The notes beneath the pieces are model-generated. The model ran no database searches, had not been told where the DNA came from, and saw nothing but the letters and a program-made list of their open reading frames with translations. A program made the translations under genes and the position numbers. Shown here in pieces: positions 1-12,119 of a DNA stretch of 64,000 bases (position 1 is the stretch's first letter; every line of letters starts with the position of its first letter). The DNA lies in the NCBI RefSeq assembly GCF_901933205.1, contig NC_044573.1:50153493-50217492 (forward strand). Direction: 5' to 3'. The DNA comes from Camarhynchus parvulus. Its lineage: Eukaryota > Chordata > Aves > Passeriformes > Thraupidae.

Positions 1-318
1 CTCCCCAGGCACAGAGAGGCACACAGGCAAACAACAGTCTGTCTGCAACCCGGTTACCACTGCGAGCAACTACAGCTTTTTGTTTAACTGTATAATTGCT
101 CTCTCGGTGGGTTGTGGGTTTTCTTCTCCACGTCTCCGTTTGTTTTCTTAATAACTAAGACCATTTAAATACTCCTCGTCCCCTTGTCCTTTTTTTTTTC
201 TTTTTCTCTTTTTTTTCTTTTTGACAAGCATACCGGATGTAACAAGATATGCAGCTAAAAACATTAATCATATTAAAACTAATTAAAAACTGAAAAGTTT
301 CTGTGCATTCCAAGCACT

Positions 319-338
319 GGGGGTGGGAGGGGGCGGGG
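319..338 (+). other. G-quadruplex-type run
   Basis: Four G runs of 5, 3, 5 and 4 bases are separated by single bases (T, A, C). Runs of three or more G with one-base loops are the arrangement most favourable to an intramolecular G-quadruplex. The sequence pattern is seen directly; folding in the cell is inferred. It lies in the CpG-elevated left edge, a setting in which such motifs often flank promoters. Confidence 0.65.
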
Positions 339-644
339 AGGCCTTTGGTCTGAGCACTGGCGTTTCCTGAGGCAAGCAAATGCCTGACACATGGACTTCT
401 CCGAATTCCAAAATGTAGCAAAACAGTGCCTGCATATTTGGCAGGAATCACCACCAGTTCAGGTCAGTGTCTGTTTCAGCGAAAGACGAAGTCCTGCATG
501 TTAACAGAGGAAAATAATTCAGAGGAAAAGGGGAGGAACAACATGTGACATTTTGTAAGAGCAGCACTTGTGTTACCCAAGGCACACCACTCTCTGTAAA
601 CACTTCCTCCGGTGCCAGTGCCTTAGGACGCATTTTTTCGGATT

Positions 645-688
645 GGGGTGGGGGGGAGGCAGCGGGAGGGGTGAGGGGGAGGTCAGGG
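645..688 (+). other. G-quadruplex-type run cluster
   Basis: Six G runs of at least three bases lie within 44 bases (starts at about 645, 650, 664, 668, 675 and 686), including one of seven and one of five. Loops are 1 to 7 bases. It is the second such cluster within 400 bases at the left edge. Confidence 0.55.
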
Positions 689-1060
689 CTTTCAAGCCGC
701 TGGGATATGAATGAGCTAGGGTTTCCCCCCTCCCCTCTTTTTTTTTTAACTTCTTCTTTTTACATACTGAGTGCCATAAATGTTTTAAGGAGACATCGGT
801 GAATCTGTGGCCAAAAGATGGGCAAGAAGGGCTACAGGACACCAAATCCCAAACCAGTGGGAACGTGAGGGACAGAAGGGGCAAGGCTGAAGGGAAGGAG
901 GTGCAAATGATGGGGCTCTGCAGTGCAATCTCACAATACCAGGTGCAGGGGAGGCCGGCTGGCAAGGGTGGGTGACTCTCTGAAGCCTCAGCACCTCACC
1001 TTGCTTCCACCTTGGTACTCCATAATCCTGTGCCATGGTTCTTGGTCACTGGCTCCCCAA

Positions 1061-2684
1061 TGTTGGGATGGGACAACTCCTGTCTGCTTAGGGACATAGT
1101 CTGACTCCCCCGATTAATTTAGAAGTAAACCCATTTTTAAGCCCTCTCCTAGTAAAAGCAAGAGTAGGTAATTAAGATTTAAAATGCTGTTTTGGTCATT
1201 GTCTTCTTACTTCTTTCTTGAATTTCGGCACCTTAAGCTGCCTTTGTTGTTGAGAAACTTGCTATTTCTTGAGAGATAGGGCTGGATCACTTGTTATTGT
1301 AACACTTCTTGGTGATAAAGTTCAGTCTAAAAATTAAGCAGCTGCAATCTTGCAGCACAAATTAGTTTAATGTAAGCAGTCAGGAGCAGCTGTTTGGCTC
1401 GGGACTCCGCTCCGGCGGTGGGGGAAGGGCGCTGTGATGCTGACAGTGTTTTTTTCTCTACATAAACATTTTCGGCTGTTGCAGCTTTTGTGCCGATCAT
1501 GTGACAGTGTCCCTAGGCAGATAATTTATTTCTGTAGCTTTCATGAGCAATCATTAACCTTCAGACACTGAGCTTGCTTTCTGCTTTGTGGCATTTGTTG
1601 TTTTTTTTTTGGTATCCTAACTAGTTTAATTCACAGAGTGTCAAGAGAAAATTACAACCAATTTATAATAGACTGTAATGCATAATACTTATGTTTCTAT
1701 TAAAACAGACCTTGCTTACAAGACCATTCTTATGGCTTAGCTTGTGTTCATGGATCAGAATAATTATTTTCAGTGATGTAAGTGCAGCTGTCATCATGAT
1801 ACTCCCACAGTGTCTTATTCTGAATGCAAAGCCCTTCAGAGTCCTGATTTGGGACCACCCTTTTGAATTCCCCCTTTGCTGGAGACACTGCGAAGTTTAT
1901 TGAGATGCAACAGGCTTGGGAGAAAGGGCACAGCATTTATTCTGGTGATTGCTATTCTCCCACCATGACCGGCTGCTGAACAGGTATTGACCACCATAGA
2001 AAGTGTGTCTAGGGGAGAGGCAGTACTGATAACAATTACAGCTCCAGCCTGAGCTAACTTAGTCTGGGCTTTCAGAGCAGGCTCAGACGACAGGGTTGGA
2101 CCACAAAGCAGTCGTGATTGTCAGAAAAAGACTTCATTTTCATTCCTGTCCATTTTGTTACAGTAAGGGAAACAATAAATTAGGTGACTTTGTCAAGGTC
2201 ACTGAAGAAATAAATGTCAGGATAGGAATTTCCCTTTCCCTGATCCTTTTCCCCAAGTCCTGTGCTTTTGTCTAGGGAAGATGACAAAAGAGTGAAAAAT
2301 ACAGAGTCTTGGGCAAAATAACTAAAAATTAAGCAGTGAAAAAAGCGGGAGGTGAGTGGGGGCAGGGAAGAGAAATCATAAAAAGAGCTGAAAGCCAGGG
2401 TGACTGCTGACTTACTGTGAATATAATTTTCCTTCAGATCTGAATGTGATTTTTGCTTTTGTTCGCTGCCTCTCTGCCTTATCTTAATTCTTTTTTCTAA
2501 CTGGTCATTCACTAGCACTGGCAAGTTCATCTTTTTTGTGCCAGAGAGCAAGATATTATGTTTGTATATGCCTCTGAATAGGTGTAATCTAGACATGTGT
2601 ATTCTTTAGTTTATTTTTTACAGCTTGTGCCATAGTGGAATCAAACATTCGTGATAGAAACACTCCCAACATAATGTTGCAGAT
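1061..2684. other. Intergenic or intronic DNA, no gene recognised
   Basis: Mostly AT-rich unique sequence. The only part that stands out is the candidate conserved element at 1375-1575. Open frames here are short (longest 138 codons, minus strand, 2180-2596), Lys/Ser-rich, and without recognisable domains. Confidence 0.5.
1375..1575. other. Candidate conserved noncoding element
   Basis: A CpG-bearing 200-base stretch sits between AT-rich flanks. It holds an E-box CAGCTG near 1387, TGCTGACAG near 1438 and CATGTGACAG near 1499; TGACAG cores are bound by MEIS/TGIF-type homeodomain proteins. Pyrimidine tracts and AT-rich homeodomain-like words lie close together, a texture common in vertebrate enhancers. 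No alignment was available, so conservation is inferred and the boundaries are approximate. Confidence 0.3.
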
Positions 2685-2812
2685 ACAATGGACAAGACAC
2701 AGGGTGGAAGGGGACAGAGATGGAGAAATAAAAAGAGATTTCCAATGCCCCAAGGATAAAAAGGGACTTTGCCATAATCTGTCAATGAAAGAGCAGTACC
2801 CTCCAGATAGTT
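2685..2812 (-). repeat. MIR-like CORE-SINE remnant
   Basis: The run from a GGACAAGACACAGGGTGG word to CAATGAAAGAGCAGT follows, with many substitutions, the reverse complement of the CORE-SINE body (the region with the purine-rich stretch, the ACTT-GCC motif and the AGAGC word). The match is from recollection of the family and is heavily diverged. MIR-type elements were active before the split of birds and mammals, so high divergence is expected. Confidence 0.4.
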
Positions 2813-3285
2813 CAACAATTGTTTTATTTCCTTAGGACTCAAATGAAATTTTGTGCATCCTACGATTGCCCATTAACTTATGAAAAAGGTGTGTAACTGG
2901 AAGAAGACCAAAATATATGCTTAGTCTGAGATGTGGCAGTAGTACGTGCTGTATCATCCTGTAAAACATAGAAATGGGTGGATGGATTTTTGCTGTCAAT
3001 GTCAGGAAAAATATTGCTTCCTCATTAGTTAAAAATGCCTGAAATTGGTGTTTTACTGATGCTAGGTTTCTGTGTAGAAAGATGAATGAATGAGTAGCTC
3101 ACTGTTTGAAACCTCCATCTTTCAAAATGTTTAATGAAAATGAAGGCACAACATATGGTAAATGTGGACTGAAATCAGGGATGAAAAAGCAGAAGCCTCG
3201 GATGCCCACTGAAGGGCAAACGGGACTATGAAGGCGCTTGGTGTTGTGTTACATATAGAAGTGAGTAACATTTCTGGATGTATTA

Positions 3286-3412
3286 GAGTGATTTAGGAGT
3301 TACCATCCCATTGACTTTTGACTACAGTCAGGATGCAACTGCCTAAGTCAATTCTGAAAATGGGAATTAGATTTCTAAGTCATTTTAAGGTGCTTTTGAA
3401 ATTTTAGCTGTA
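3286..3412. repeat. Ancient amniote MITE-like repeat (CCTAAGTC / TTTTGAAATTT type)
   Basis: The order GATTTAGGAGT, CCCATTGACTTTTG, GCCTAAGTCAATTCTGAAAA, ATTTCTAAGTCA, GGTGCTTTTGAAATTTT matches a degenerate palindromic repeat seen widely in turtle, crocodilian and bird DNA, in which CTAAGTC words alternate with CATTGAAAAT words. I recognise the motif order but cannot name the database family. Divergence is high, as expected for an old nonautonomous DNA element. Confidence 0.5.
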
Positions 3413-4659
3413 ATCCCAGGTTGATTAATTTGTAACAAGGTGATTCATTCGTATCTTTCTTGTCTTCAGAAGCCTGAATGACACATTTGAGATGCACTCT
3501 AAAAGCACAGGTAATAGTCAGAGTGCTACCTCAGCGACTTTAAAAGACAATTGATTAATTTGAATTCATGATTTTATTCACACTTTTAGAGGATTCTGAA
3601 ATTAGTAATAGCACTTTGGAGCTGCTTGGTTTGAACTGTCACTTCCATGCCCTTGCCTTCATAAAGGTTTTCCTATTTTTTTTCTTTCTTTTTTACTTTT
3701 TTCCTGAAAATTGTCCCTATCCCTCCCCACTGCTAAAAGCAGTGCAGCCCCTCTGGTCACAGCAAAAGCAGGAGTTCTAAGTCAGAAGCTGCTTTGCTGC
3801 ATGGAATGGCTGAGTAGCTTTAGACAAAACAGGGTCCAGGAACCTGCTGTGAACTTGTCTCTACTAGTTTGCACAGGGAACTGCAGGTACCTTTGCTGAA
3901 GCTGCCCTACAGTGAGTGATGCTGGGAGGAAGGCCTGGTTAGGTAATTAGGAAGACAAGATTTTCTTACAGTGAATTCAAGCCACCTAACCTGCTACTTT
4001 GTCCAAAACTAAAAAAAGTTCTCTTTGGTATTTCACCAGATTTTGTTAAAATCTTGCTAAGAACATACTGTAGTGTTTTATGAGCTTAATTATTTTTGTT
4101 ATTACTGTCTTAATCTACTGTTGAAAAGCTGAGACTATAGTCGTACTGTATAGATTTGGTCAAGACATTATATAAATCTATATATTCTGCTGCCTTACAT
4201 TAGCAACATTATTGCAAAGGTCAGTTTGTATTGCTCCTATGAGCCTCTGTATTTTAGGGTGTAACTGATGACACAGAATCCTTTCTGGAGTGAAAGGAAG
4301 ACTGCCAAGCCTATCTGTGGGACTTCTTGAAAACATTAGTGCTTACCAGAAGCAAATCTAAATATTTGACTTGACTGTACTTTCAGAATCGAAGGATCTG
4401 ATGATCACAACAACTTCGCTTTCATCCCCTGGTACAACTGCAACCAAACAGACATCTCAAATTAATTTAGAAGTCAATGGCTGGTATTTACTGTTTGGAG
4501 TAAGGAAACCTGGGTTTGCTTACATGTCTTCAAGGAGAAAAGTGGAGTGGAGGGACTGAATACAATACAAGTTTGATTTATAGACTAATATCCCCAACTT
4601 TTGACTGTGGAAATTATTTTGTGGAATGATTTGTTTCATGCAGTTTCAAAGTAATCTCC

Positions 4660-4716
4660 CTGAGATCTGGGAAAGTCACCTAAGTTTTCTGTGCCGCAGG
4701 CTGGAGATAATCAAGG
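4660..4716 (+). repeat. MIR-like CORE-SINE fragment
   Basis: The run CTGGGAAAGTCACCTAAGTT, TCTGTGCCGCAGG, CTGGAGATAATCAAGG follows the MIR body in forward orientation (the TGGGCAAGTCACTTAA / CTGTGCCTCAG / GGGGATAAT series). Only the central part is recognisable. Confidence 0.5.
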
Positions 4717-6017
4717 TCCCAGGGAGCCCTCCCACACTTTCCAGTGTCATCAGTCTCAACCACTACACATCTTTTGATGTAAGGATTCCTAAAAGGTCCA
4801 AAGGAATACTGGGGACATCAGAATACCAGGGAAAACATGGCTGTAAGAACATATTATAAAGCTCCCTCCTCTCCCTACTTCATACATGAGGAGAAAGGTG
4901 AAACTTCATTGCAGTCTGAGCTGGAGCATCTGGGCTTTTTTTTTTTTTCCTGAGTCCCTTGTCTGGAAAAAGTGCTGCACATCATTTGGTCCTTGAGGAA
5001 TGGAATGCTTTACATTGAGAGCAGCCCTTGCAGACACTTCTACCTCCCACTGTCATTTAGGACATCAAGCACTAAGTTAATGAGTGACAGAGCTTTCCTT
5101 CTCTGTAGCTCAGAACTGTAGAAGGTGGATCTAGAAGATCTAAAGACTACTGTGAATTTTACCTTCAAAAATTCCCTGATCTTGCTTTTTTAAAAATAAA
5201 CGGACAAAACATGAATGTGTATATAATACTTAAACATATTCTAGACTGTGCACCATGCTCTCAGAGGAGAATGATAAAGCAGATTGATTTGTGCAGTAAT
5301 AGACAGAGCTAGGAAATGGTGACAAACACAGGGTGAGAATGTGTATGTGAATGTGTATGTGTATGCTCTTTGAGGGCTGGAACTGGTAAATTTCTTTCCC
5401 TTGCATTTTTCATTGCTTAAAGAGGGAAAAAACAACAAACACCCTCAAAAGACAAAACCACAAGGCAAAACCCCGACCCAAAACCCTGCAGAGGAAATGA
5501 AACCACAAGAACATTTTTCACACCAGCTAATTTCAAGGGTTTGCCATGTACACAGCAAGCCTAGGAAATTCACAGGTGCACTGTATCATTCTCCAGAATG
5601 CATTGAGCTTTTTCTCTCTTGATATACACACATGTGCTTTAATGTAGTTTTAACCATTTCTTTATTGTCACTTTGATTTTTTACCATCTGTAATCCACAC
5701 ACTCTTTTCACTGCCATGCAGCTGACTAGACCCAGAGGATTCACAGTGGAGTAATCCGTCATCTCAGAATGTGTATAACGTAGGGAAAGTTGAGCAGAAT
5801 GAATTTATTTTCACAAGAACAAGGGACAGTCCTTATTTTCACAAGGACTTGTAGTTTACAAATCACCAGGGTTTCGTTTTATATGAACTGCAAAACATAA
5901 AAGAAGGGAGGAGTTAGCCAGAAACAGAAAGCAAGGATCTAGAAATGTATTTTGACAGTTATCCCCTGCTGAAAGTTAGCAACACAGAAAAAAACAATGA
6001 CTTACTAACCAGAAGCA

Positions 6018-6366
6018 CTGCAGAACTCTCTGGGGAGACCTCACTATGGCCTTCCAGTACTTAAAGGGGGCTTGTAGCATAGAGAATGGCTTTTTACATA
6101 GGCAGATAGTGATAGGACAAGGGGGAGAGTTTTAAACTAAAGGAGGAGAGGTTTAGATTAGATGTTAAAAAGAAATTCTTCACGCAGAGGATAGTGAGGC
6201 ACTGGCACAGGTTGTCCAGAGAAGCTGTGGATGCCCCATCCCTGCAAGTGTTCAAGGCCATCTTGGATGGGGCTGTGAACAACCTGATCTAGTGGAAGGT
6301 GTCCATTCCCATGGCAGGGGATTGGAACTAGACGGTCCTGCAGGTTCCTTCCTACCCAAACTATGG
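6018..6366 (+). mobile_element. CR1 LINE, 5'-truncated 3' end
   Basis: This is a CR1 (chicken repeat 1) non-LTR retrotransposon remnant in plus orientation. Diagnostic blocks occur in order: GGGGAGACCTCACTATGGCC, GATTAGATGTTAAAAAGAAA, TTCTTCACGCAGAGG, GGTTGTCCAGAGAAGCTGTG, GATGCCCC and GGATTGGAACTAGACGGTCC, ending in the GGTTCCTTCCTACCC terminus. Only about 350 bases next to the 3' end survive, with no reverse transcriptase coding, as is usual for target-primed insertions that stop early. A 62-codon minus-strand frame (6094-6282) is simply the antisense of this element. CR1 is the dominant transposon of birds, so this copy is the main clue to the lineage. Confidence 0.92.
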
Positions 6367-6763
6367 GTACCTGGTCTTAGAAGTGGCTACAGGCATGAGT
6401 ATTTTGTCCTATTTTTTATTTTTCCCTCTTGAGAATAGTTGTCAGCTTGAAAGAAGATGCCATGGCGAGACTGATATCCTTTTATGGAGAATGTGTTTCA
6501 AAGAAAAGGATAAATCTCTCAGAGAAATGGCAGGAAACATCTTTATAATTTCATTAACTCAATTTAAAGTTAATATTAAGCTTCTGAAATGTGTTTATTC
6601 ATTTGTTTGCTGGCAGTCTGTTTGCACATTCTCCCTGCTTAACACTGGCTTGAAAACTTGTATTTTCATTCATGTATTCTCCTCACTGTTTCCTGAGGTA
6701 AAAGAAAAACAATTTTCCATAAAGCTTTAATTTTCTTTATGGGTGACTAAATGTTAAAGGTGT

Positions 6764-6808
6764 TAGAATGGTGAAAATGGGTGAAAATGGTGAGAATGAG
6801 TGAAAATA
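6764..6808. repeat. Short GGTGAAAAT minisatellite
   Basis: Four to five imperfect copies of a 9-10 base unit (variants GGTGAAAAT, GGTGAGAAT and GAGTGAAAAT) lie in tandem. Confidence 0.7.
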
Positions 6809-8739
6809 AAGAGGGGCAACATGCATATTATTAGTTAAAAATATTATTTAAGTGCCTACACAGTTTTCTCTTGCTACACTGTCTACTTCACGTCATCATC
6901 ACTAATATTTAATTGACTCTTCTACAAATGCCTTCTCCCAGAGACAGTGAAATATCCAAAATATATCTAAATGGAGAAAAATTCCCTGAATCTCCCAATT
7001 AGGGGAAATTTCAGAGGGAGGTATAAATAGAGCATAATTGAGAGTTAAGTGGTACATATCCTGTTGTGACCTTTTGCAGAGAACACATTCACCCTTAGCT
7101 AACTATTTGAGCAAAGATATGCCTGGTATTGGTCCTGTAGTAAATAAAAGACATTTCTTCCCCTTAAATGTGAACTACTATGTGATTTGCAGCTCCAGCA
7201 TGTCAGTTCAGTTTTCTTGGAGAGGAAGAATCTGGTGTCTGTAAGCCGCTTTTTAAGTGCTTAAGTGGATTTGAGAAGCAGGCAGCCATATACTTGGGGG
7301 AAAAAAAAAAGATTCCCTGAAGAAAAAAATTGATTTTTAGATTTCCCATTCAGAATTTAAAGGCAATTCTCTTTGTGTGCTCAATATATAGTAAAAATAG
7401 GACCTATTATAGCCAATTGCTACTCTGAGTTTACATCCAGTTTCTTCACTAGAGCTCAGATTTAGCCCAGTATCTGCCTTGGGAAAGAAATATATATGTG
7501 AAAAGAAATGATGGAATTTGATGTAATACAGAAATAGTCCAACCAAGTATAACTAGAAATAAGAGGATGAAAGTGAACAAAGAAAGATCCATGCTGATAA
7601 TGAGGAAAAATTTCATAGCAGTGAGGTCTGTTAGTCTGCTGAATGGTCTCCCAAGGGAATGAGTTGAACCCTCGTTGCTTTAGTTATTTTTAAAATGAAC
7701 AAAACAGTAAAAATCCTTGCAAGGAGAAACTCTTAATTAACAAGAAGACAGGAGAAATGACCGAATAGGTCTTTTTTTCCATCTCCACTGTTCATGACTA
7801 TTACTGTAGGCAAAATCAGGCTTGGCAATAAAATTATGGATTTCCAATTTTCACTGCAATTTTGCAGTAGTCTTATTCCATAACAATAGCGGTACTTCCC
7901 CACTTTTTCTTTTCCCTCTATAAACTTTTGTGTCTTACTTTTCCTTCAAAGAGGACTATTTTGTAGCCCTCTGACTCAAAATGGCTGTCAGGTAGCCTTT
8001 AAATAATTTACTTTAAATAATACTGCTTGTAAATATAACATAAATATTTGGACCTTGTGCCTCCTAATTTTCCTCAAGAACTCTTCAGTCAGACCTCAAG
8101 CCCAGGGCAACAGTATTGGGCAAAATATCACTGCCTGTATCTATGGGTCAGCCTGTGAAATAAAGGGCTGCCTGTACAGCCAAGTGTTGAGCTTCTGTTG
8201 ATTTCCACAAGCATAAATTATGAAGGCACCACATGCAGCACATCTTTGTGATCAGTATTTAGGGCTCCTTATATGATTTCAAGACTTTTCATCTTTCTGT
8301 TGAAGCCAGTCTTTGACCTGTAGTGTTTTCACACTAGCAAGAGGCTCAGGCAAAGGTGATTCCTACTCCTCTGTCCAGGCATCTCCAGTACCCATCAATG
8401 CCCTGCATCCCTTCCCTTGTTCTCAGAAACCCCACATAGACTTGTAGGGTGAACTGGCTCAAACAAATGGTAACTCAGCAAAAATAGCAGGTAAGAAATA
8501 GTGCAAGGAGAGCAGCAATTGCACATAGTCCTTTAAGGGCTTGTTTCTCAGCAGCTGTTTTTTTTTTGTCAGATGATAGTGACATGAATTTTAATGGTTA
8601 ATACTGATGTCAAAACTGAAGTAATGCTGCAATGAGTCAGGCCCTACTTCTTTGAAATGCTGTGCAAATATTTGCCAGTTACTCTTCCCAGCAGGCAGCA
8701 ATCTATGCAACCTTGTTGTTGCTTTATCAGAAGACAGAT

Positions 8740-8850
8740 TGATGGAGGTGAAATCCAGGAAGATCTGATTGTTACGTTACAGTCACACAGCAAGGATGGG
8801 CAAAGGGCATCGAAGCCCATACTTCATAATCAGCCCCAGATGAACCTGGA
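8740..8850 (-). repeat. Possible MIR-like CORE-SINE remnant
   Basis: The words CAGTCACACAGCAAGGATGG and GGCAAAGGGCATCGAAGCCC resemble the reverse complement of the MIR motif around GCTGTGTGACC and the downstream GGCTCTGCC region. The rest is too diverged to trust, so this is a weak call. Confidence 0.3.
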
Positions 8851-9716
8851 GTAGCATGACCAAGATGACTAGAGTATAAAATAGAGAGAGACATGGTGCT
8901 ATTGTGTATTTATTAGTGATTTACTGAGATGAACGTTCATCCCAAGAGTTAATCCAGGAATATCCAAACCACTGTAATTATCCCTGCACAAAGGCTCTCT
9001 ATTATTTGCCTGTTAAGTAACAAAGCCTTTTCATTACCTGGCACTGACATAACTTTAGCTGCAGTGGTAGGTAGGCAGTGAACTAGCTTCCCCTGTTTGT
9101 GGGGGATGGGATGTCATGGGATGAAGCCCTCCCCCCATCCCTGCGAGCTCCAGCAGAATACAAACGGGATGGCCAAACTTTTCTTTGAATAAAAATTACT
9201 ACCATTGCTAATATGCCAAATGCTGTGTACCACAAACAGTTGAAATCTTATGAACTGTACAAAAAGAACAAAGGAGCAAATTCCTGTCACACACAAAAAT
9301 GAAAATGTAGAAGCACTGGCCACAGGAAGGTAACTGTATTAAAATTGGGAAAGGATCCAAAATCTGTAGTAGCTCTCTAATCTGCAACACAAGAGCAAGG
9401 ATTTTCATTATGTTGTGCATTCCACATGCGCCTTTGCTTTGGAGCTCTTATGCAATTGTTGATGCAGTAAAACCATTGTATTCATAGTGATTTCAAAGAT
9501 GTGGATGCTTCCAGGGTTTGACCTATTTTACCACTCATACATTATACACCCGGTAAAGCTACTCTCATAAGGCAGAGTCATTAGTACTTAAAATGCATCT
9601 GTCTACTGCTGTCCCTTTTCTCTGCAAGGCTGCTGATTTTTTACAATTCTAAATCAATTATTCTTTATTAAATAATTTATGTTTACATGCATCAGTGGAA
9701 ACTGCCCACGCACATT

Positions 9717-9766
9717 TAAGGCAGAGCTCAGTGTATATAGGTGAATTAAGGCAGAGATCAGTGGAT
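9717..9766. repeat. Two-copy 30-base tandem duplication
   Basis: The block TTAAGGCAGAGCTCAGTG is repeated 30 bases downstream as TTAAGGCAGAGATCAGTG. A few substitutions separate the copies. Confidence 0.7.
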
Positions 9767-9913
9767 AAAGACAACTGCTGTTACCCCATAGCAAATATTT
9801 CTGTAAAGTCTAAATAGTCCTTTTCAATTAGTGATATTTTTTATTCTGGATATATAAAAACATACCTGTGGTCGTTACTTCCAGACCAATAATACAACTC
9901 AGGTTTTTGGAGG

Positions 9914-9988
9914 CTCAGATTCAACAAAACTCCTAATCACATGCCTTGCTTTCAGTGGGATGAAGACTTCCCTAGTTAAGCATGTTTG
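9914..9988. repeat. Ancient amniote MITE-like repeat (TTAAGCATG type)
   Basis: The series CAGATTCAACAAAACTCCTA, ATCACATGCC, TTTCAGTGGGATGAAGACTT, AGTTAAGCATGTTT matches an old palindromic repeat common in sauropsid DNA. In that family a GATTCAGCAAAGC-type end leads through TTAAGC words to a central CAATGGGA. Identification is from motif order only; I cannot name the family. Confidence 0.5.
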
Positions 9989-10363
9989 AGACCTGTTAAT
10001 ATCTACAGATCTCAAACTTTGCTCTGCACAGTAAGGTGCAAACAACTTTTTGAGCATCACTTTAATGCTTCAGGATTTTTCCACGAGCCAGACTGCAAAT
10101 TTTGTGTGCTGTAGTCATCATTGCAAGGACAAACCTTCCTGCCTCTTTTTGAAAAAAGAATTAATAACTGATCCCCAAATAGTGTAGTTCAGGGCTTATT
10201 TTCTTTAGATCCCCTGAGCCATCCTGTCTGGTACTGCTAGCAAGCTTGAATGATGAAGACAACACTAATTTCTCCAGGCTCTGCCATGGATTTCCACAGC
10301 AAGAACAGGCCCAGGACAAATGTATTCTTCCACTGCTGAAGCGTAAGCCATACAGCACTCATG

Positions 10364-10416
10364 GGAGATGATCTTCAGAGGTCCCTTCCAACCCTAACAG
10401 TTCTGTGATTCTGTGA
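10364..10416 (+). mobile_element. CR1 LINE, terminal tail only
   Basis: Only the last 50 or so bases of a CR1 are present: GATCTTCAGAGGTCCCTTCC, AACCCTAACAG, then the short terminal repeat TTCTGTGATTCTGTGAG. The octamer-type repeat (ATTCTGTG) at the extreme 3' end is the CR1 hallmark. This is a severely 5'-truncated insertion in plus orientation. Confidence 0.85.
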
Positions 10417-12119
10417 GATGATGAGTAGGCTCAGACCAAAAGTTTGTTTGCAGCGGTGGGGGAAGCTAGCGAATACCACCCTTCCCCCCTCCTTCCTCCA
10501 CAGGGATCTTGTTTTCTGTGGATCAGTCTTCCCCTTTCTCCACAAAAACTGGATTAATCTCTCTGAAGCAGCTGCACAACAAAAGCTTAAATGTCTGCCC
10601 AGAAAATCTTTCCTCTATACCAGCTGCACCAGTGGTGTTAGGGCAGAGATCTTCCCTTTACCTGCCAGGCAGAGAGAAACTTCCAACATGGTGTCACTCC
10701 TTTTGACTTCTCTGACTTTCTGAAGCCATAGTAAGGGAGATGCCACTGCGCTGCTGAAGATGACCCATCTGCTGGTTACTTCAGCACTAGGGCACAGACC
10801 GGAGCTGCTCCCAGGGGTGAATCCAGGGCAGGAGTAAGGGTTTTCCCACTTCCCCATTGTAGTCTTACGCCTTGGCTATGGGCTGAGGTGGATGGTGTTT
10901 TCTCTGCTTTACTCTGGGCTCTTGAGTGCTTTGGGGCTGAAGTGTGGTCTCTAACGAGAAGTTAAATGAAACCTTTGCTGTTTCTGTGACCTCCAAACAT
11001 AGGAGCAAAGTGAAAACAGAGGCAAGAGTCAATCAGCCAGTGATTACATTAAAGAAAATGGTTCTCTGCAGAAAGCATGAAAGAGAAAACAGACTGGGTG
11101 CTGGGATTGAAGTAAGGAAAACAAGACTTGTGGGGTTTTGAGGTCTTTTACTTTACTTTTAATCCTTTCGTAGTGTATTTTAAATTCATAAATAATGGAA
11201 TAAAAAAGACACCAACAAAACTCAGCTAAATGATCTTGAGCCCTCAAGCCTCAATCAAAAAATAAACACTATAATGCTTTTAAAAGGAATTAGTAATCCA
11301 CAATTATAGTATTCCATGTTTAAAAATAAAGCTGTTGAATAAATGAACAATACCATGGCTAAAAAGTATTTCAGCTGAAGAGTGAAATCCCTGCAGAGAG
11401 TGATCTGTGAGATTCTGCAGGAAATCTGCATTACAATACACCATTTCCATTTCCAGGGAGGGACTCGAAGAAGGACACATGGAGGAGAAAAAAGAAATGA
11501 AAAAGCCCCAGTCCTTTATGCCTAGGTTGTAGGGGGCCTTGGCCCATCATTCTCATGCTAAACAGTTACTTCTTCTACAGGTACCCAACTTAAATGGGAA
11601 TATTTTTGAAAGAATAGTGAATGTGAAAAAGGCTAACAGAATTGGTTCTTAGGTTAAAGAAAACTGTCTCCATAGCTCACTTAGATAGCAGACATGAGTT
11701 TACTTCTCTGTCTTCCTGAACATGAAGTAAGGAGTGTGTCTGAAACACTGGGCTACTCTGCTGCTCTTTGTCTTCTGCCCCTCCGTTCAACTACTCCACC
11801 TCTGGTTACTAATTAAATATCTTTGCAGTGGAGGAAAGGTTTCAGGCTAGATCATTAGCCTACTAGTCAACCAGCTTATGAGGCATGTGGGATATGAGGG
11901 TCCTAAGGCTGTTCCAGTGACAATCACACTCTGGTGTTGCTGTTCTCTAGCACAGGGGACTATCAAGAGTGCCCTTTAGGCTCGAGTCTTCTGGCTGTAA
12001 TTTAGCAGCTGGGGAAATGGCCATGCAGGGACTTGGATACACAAAGTATTATGTCCTGGCTGACTGCCCCATCAGAAGGTTAGGGTGCAGTGGGCCAGCT
12101 TCACTTGCATGTGGAAAAA

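Larger units (their letters stand above)
1..1060. other. GC/CpG-elevated left edge, no exon recognised
   Basis: This stretch is richer in G, C and CpG than most of the window. It carries two long T-rich tracts (about 190-222 and 738-760) and two G-run clusters that are listed separately. Several open frames cross it on both strands, the longest 130 codons on the minus strand (573-965), but their translations are rich in Pro, Ser and Lys runs copied from simple sequence and show no domain. It could be the flank of a promoter, UTR or first intron of a gene beyond the left edge. I saw no splice-bounded frame or polyadenylation signal that would fix this. Confidence 0.35.
2813..6017. other. Intergenic or intronic DNA, no gene recognised
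   Basis: AT-rich unique DNA with two ancient repeats listed separately (3286-3412 and 4660-4716). Around 5330-5370 there is a TGTATG/TGAATG-rich simple stretch, and at about 5800-5848 the word TTATTTTCACAAG occurs twice. The remaining open frames are short and unrecognised. Confidence 0.5.
6367..10363. other. Intergenic or intronic DNA, no gene recognised
   Basis: AT-rich DNA. It contains a short minisatellite (6764-6808), a 30-base tandem duplication (9717-9766), an ancient MITE-like copy (9914-9988) and a weak MIR-like stretch (8740-8850). Open frames of up to 115 codons give no recognisable protein. Confidence 0.5.

Noticed and set aside
573..965. 130-codon frame, minus strand
   Set aside because: The translation is dominated by Lys and Pro/Ser runs encoded by homopolymer and G-rich simple sequence.
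6094..6282. 62-codon frame, minus strand
   Set aside because: It is the antisense of a CR1 3' end that is noncoding in both directions.
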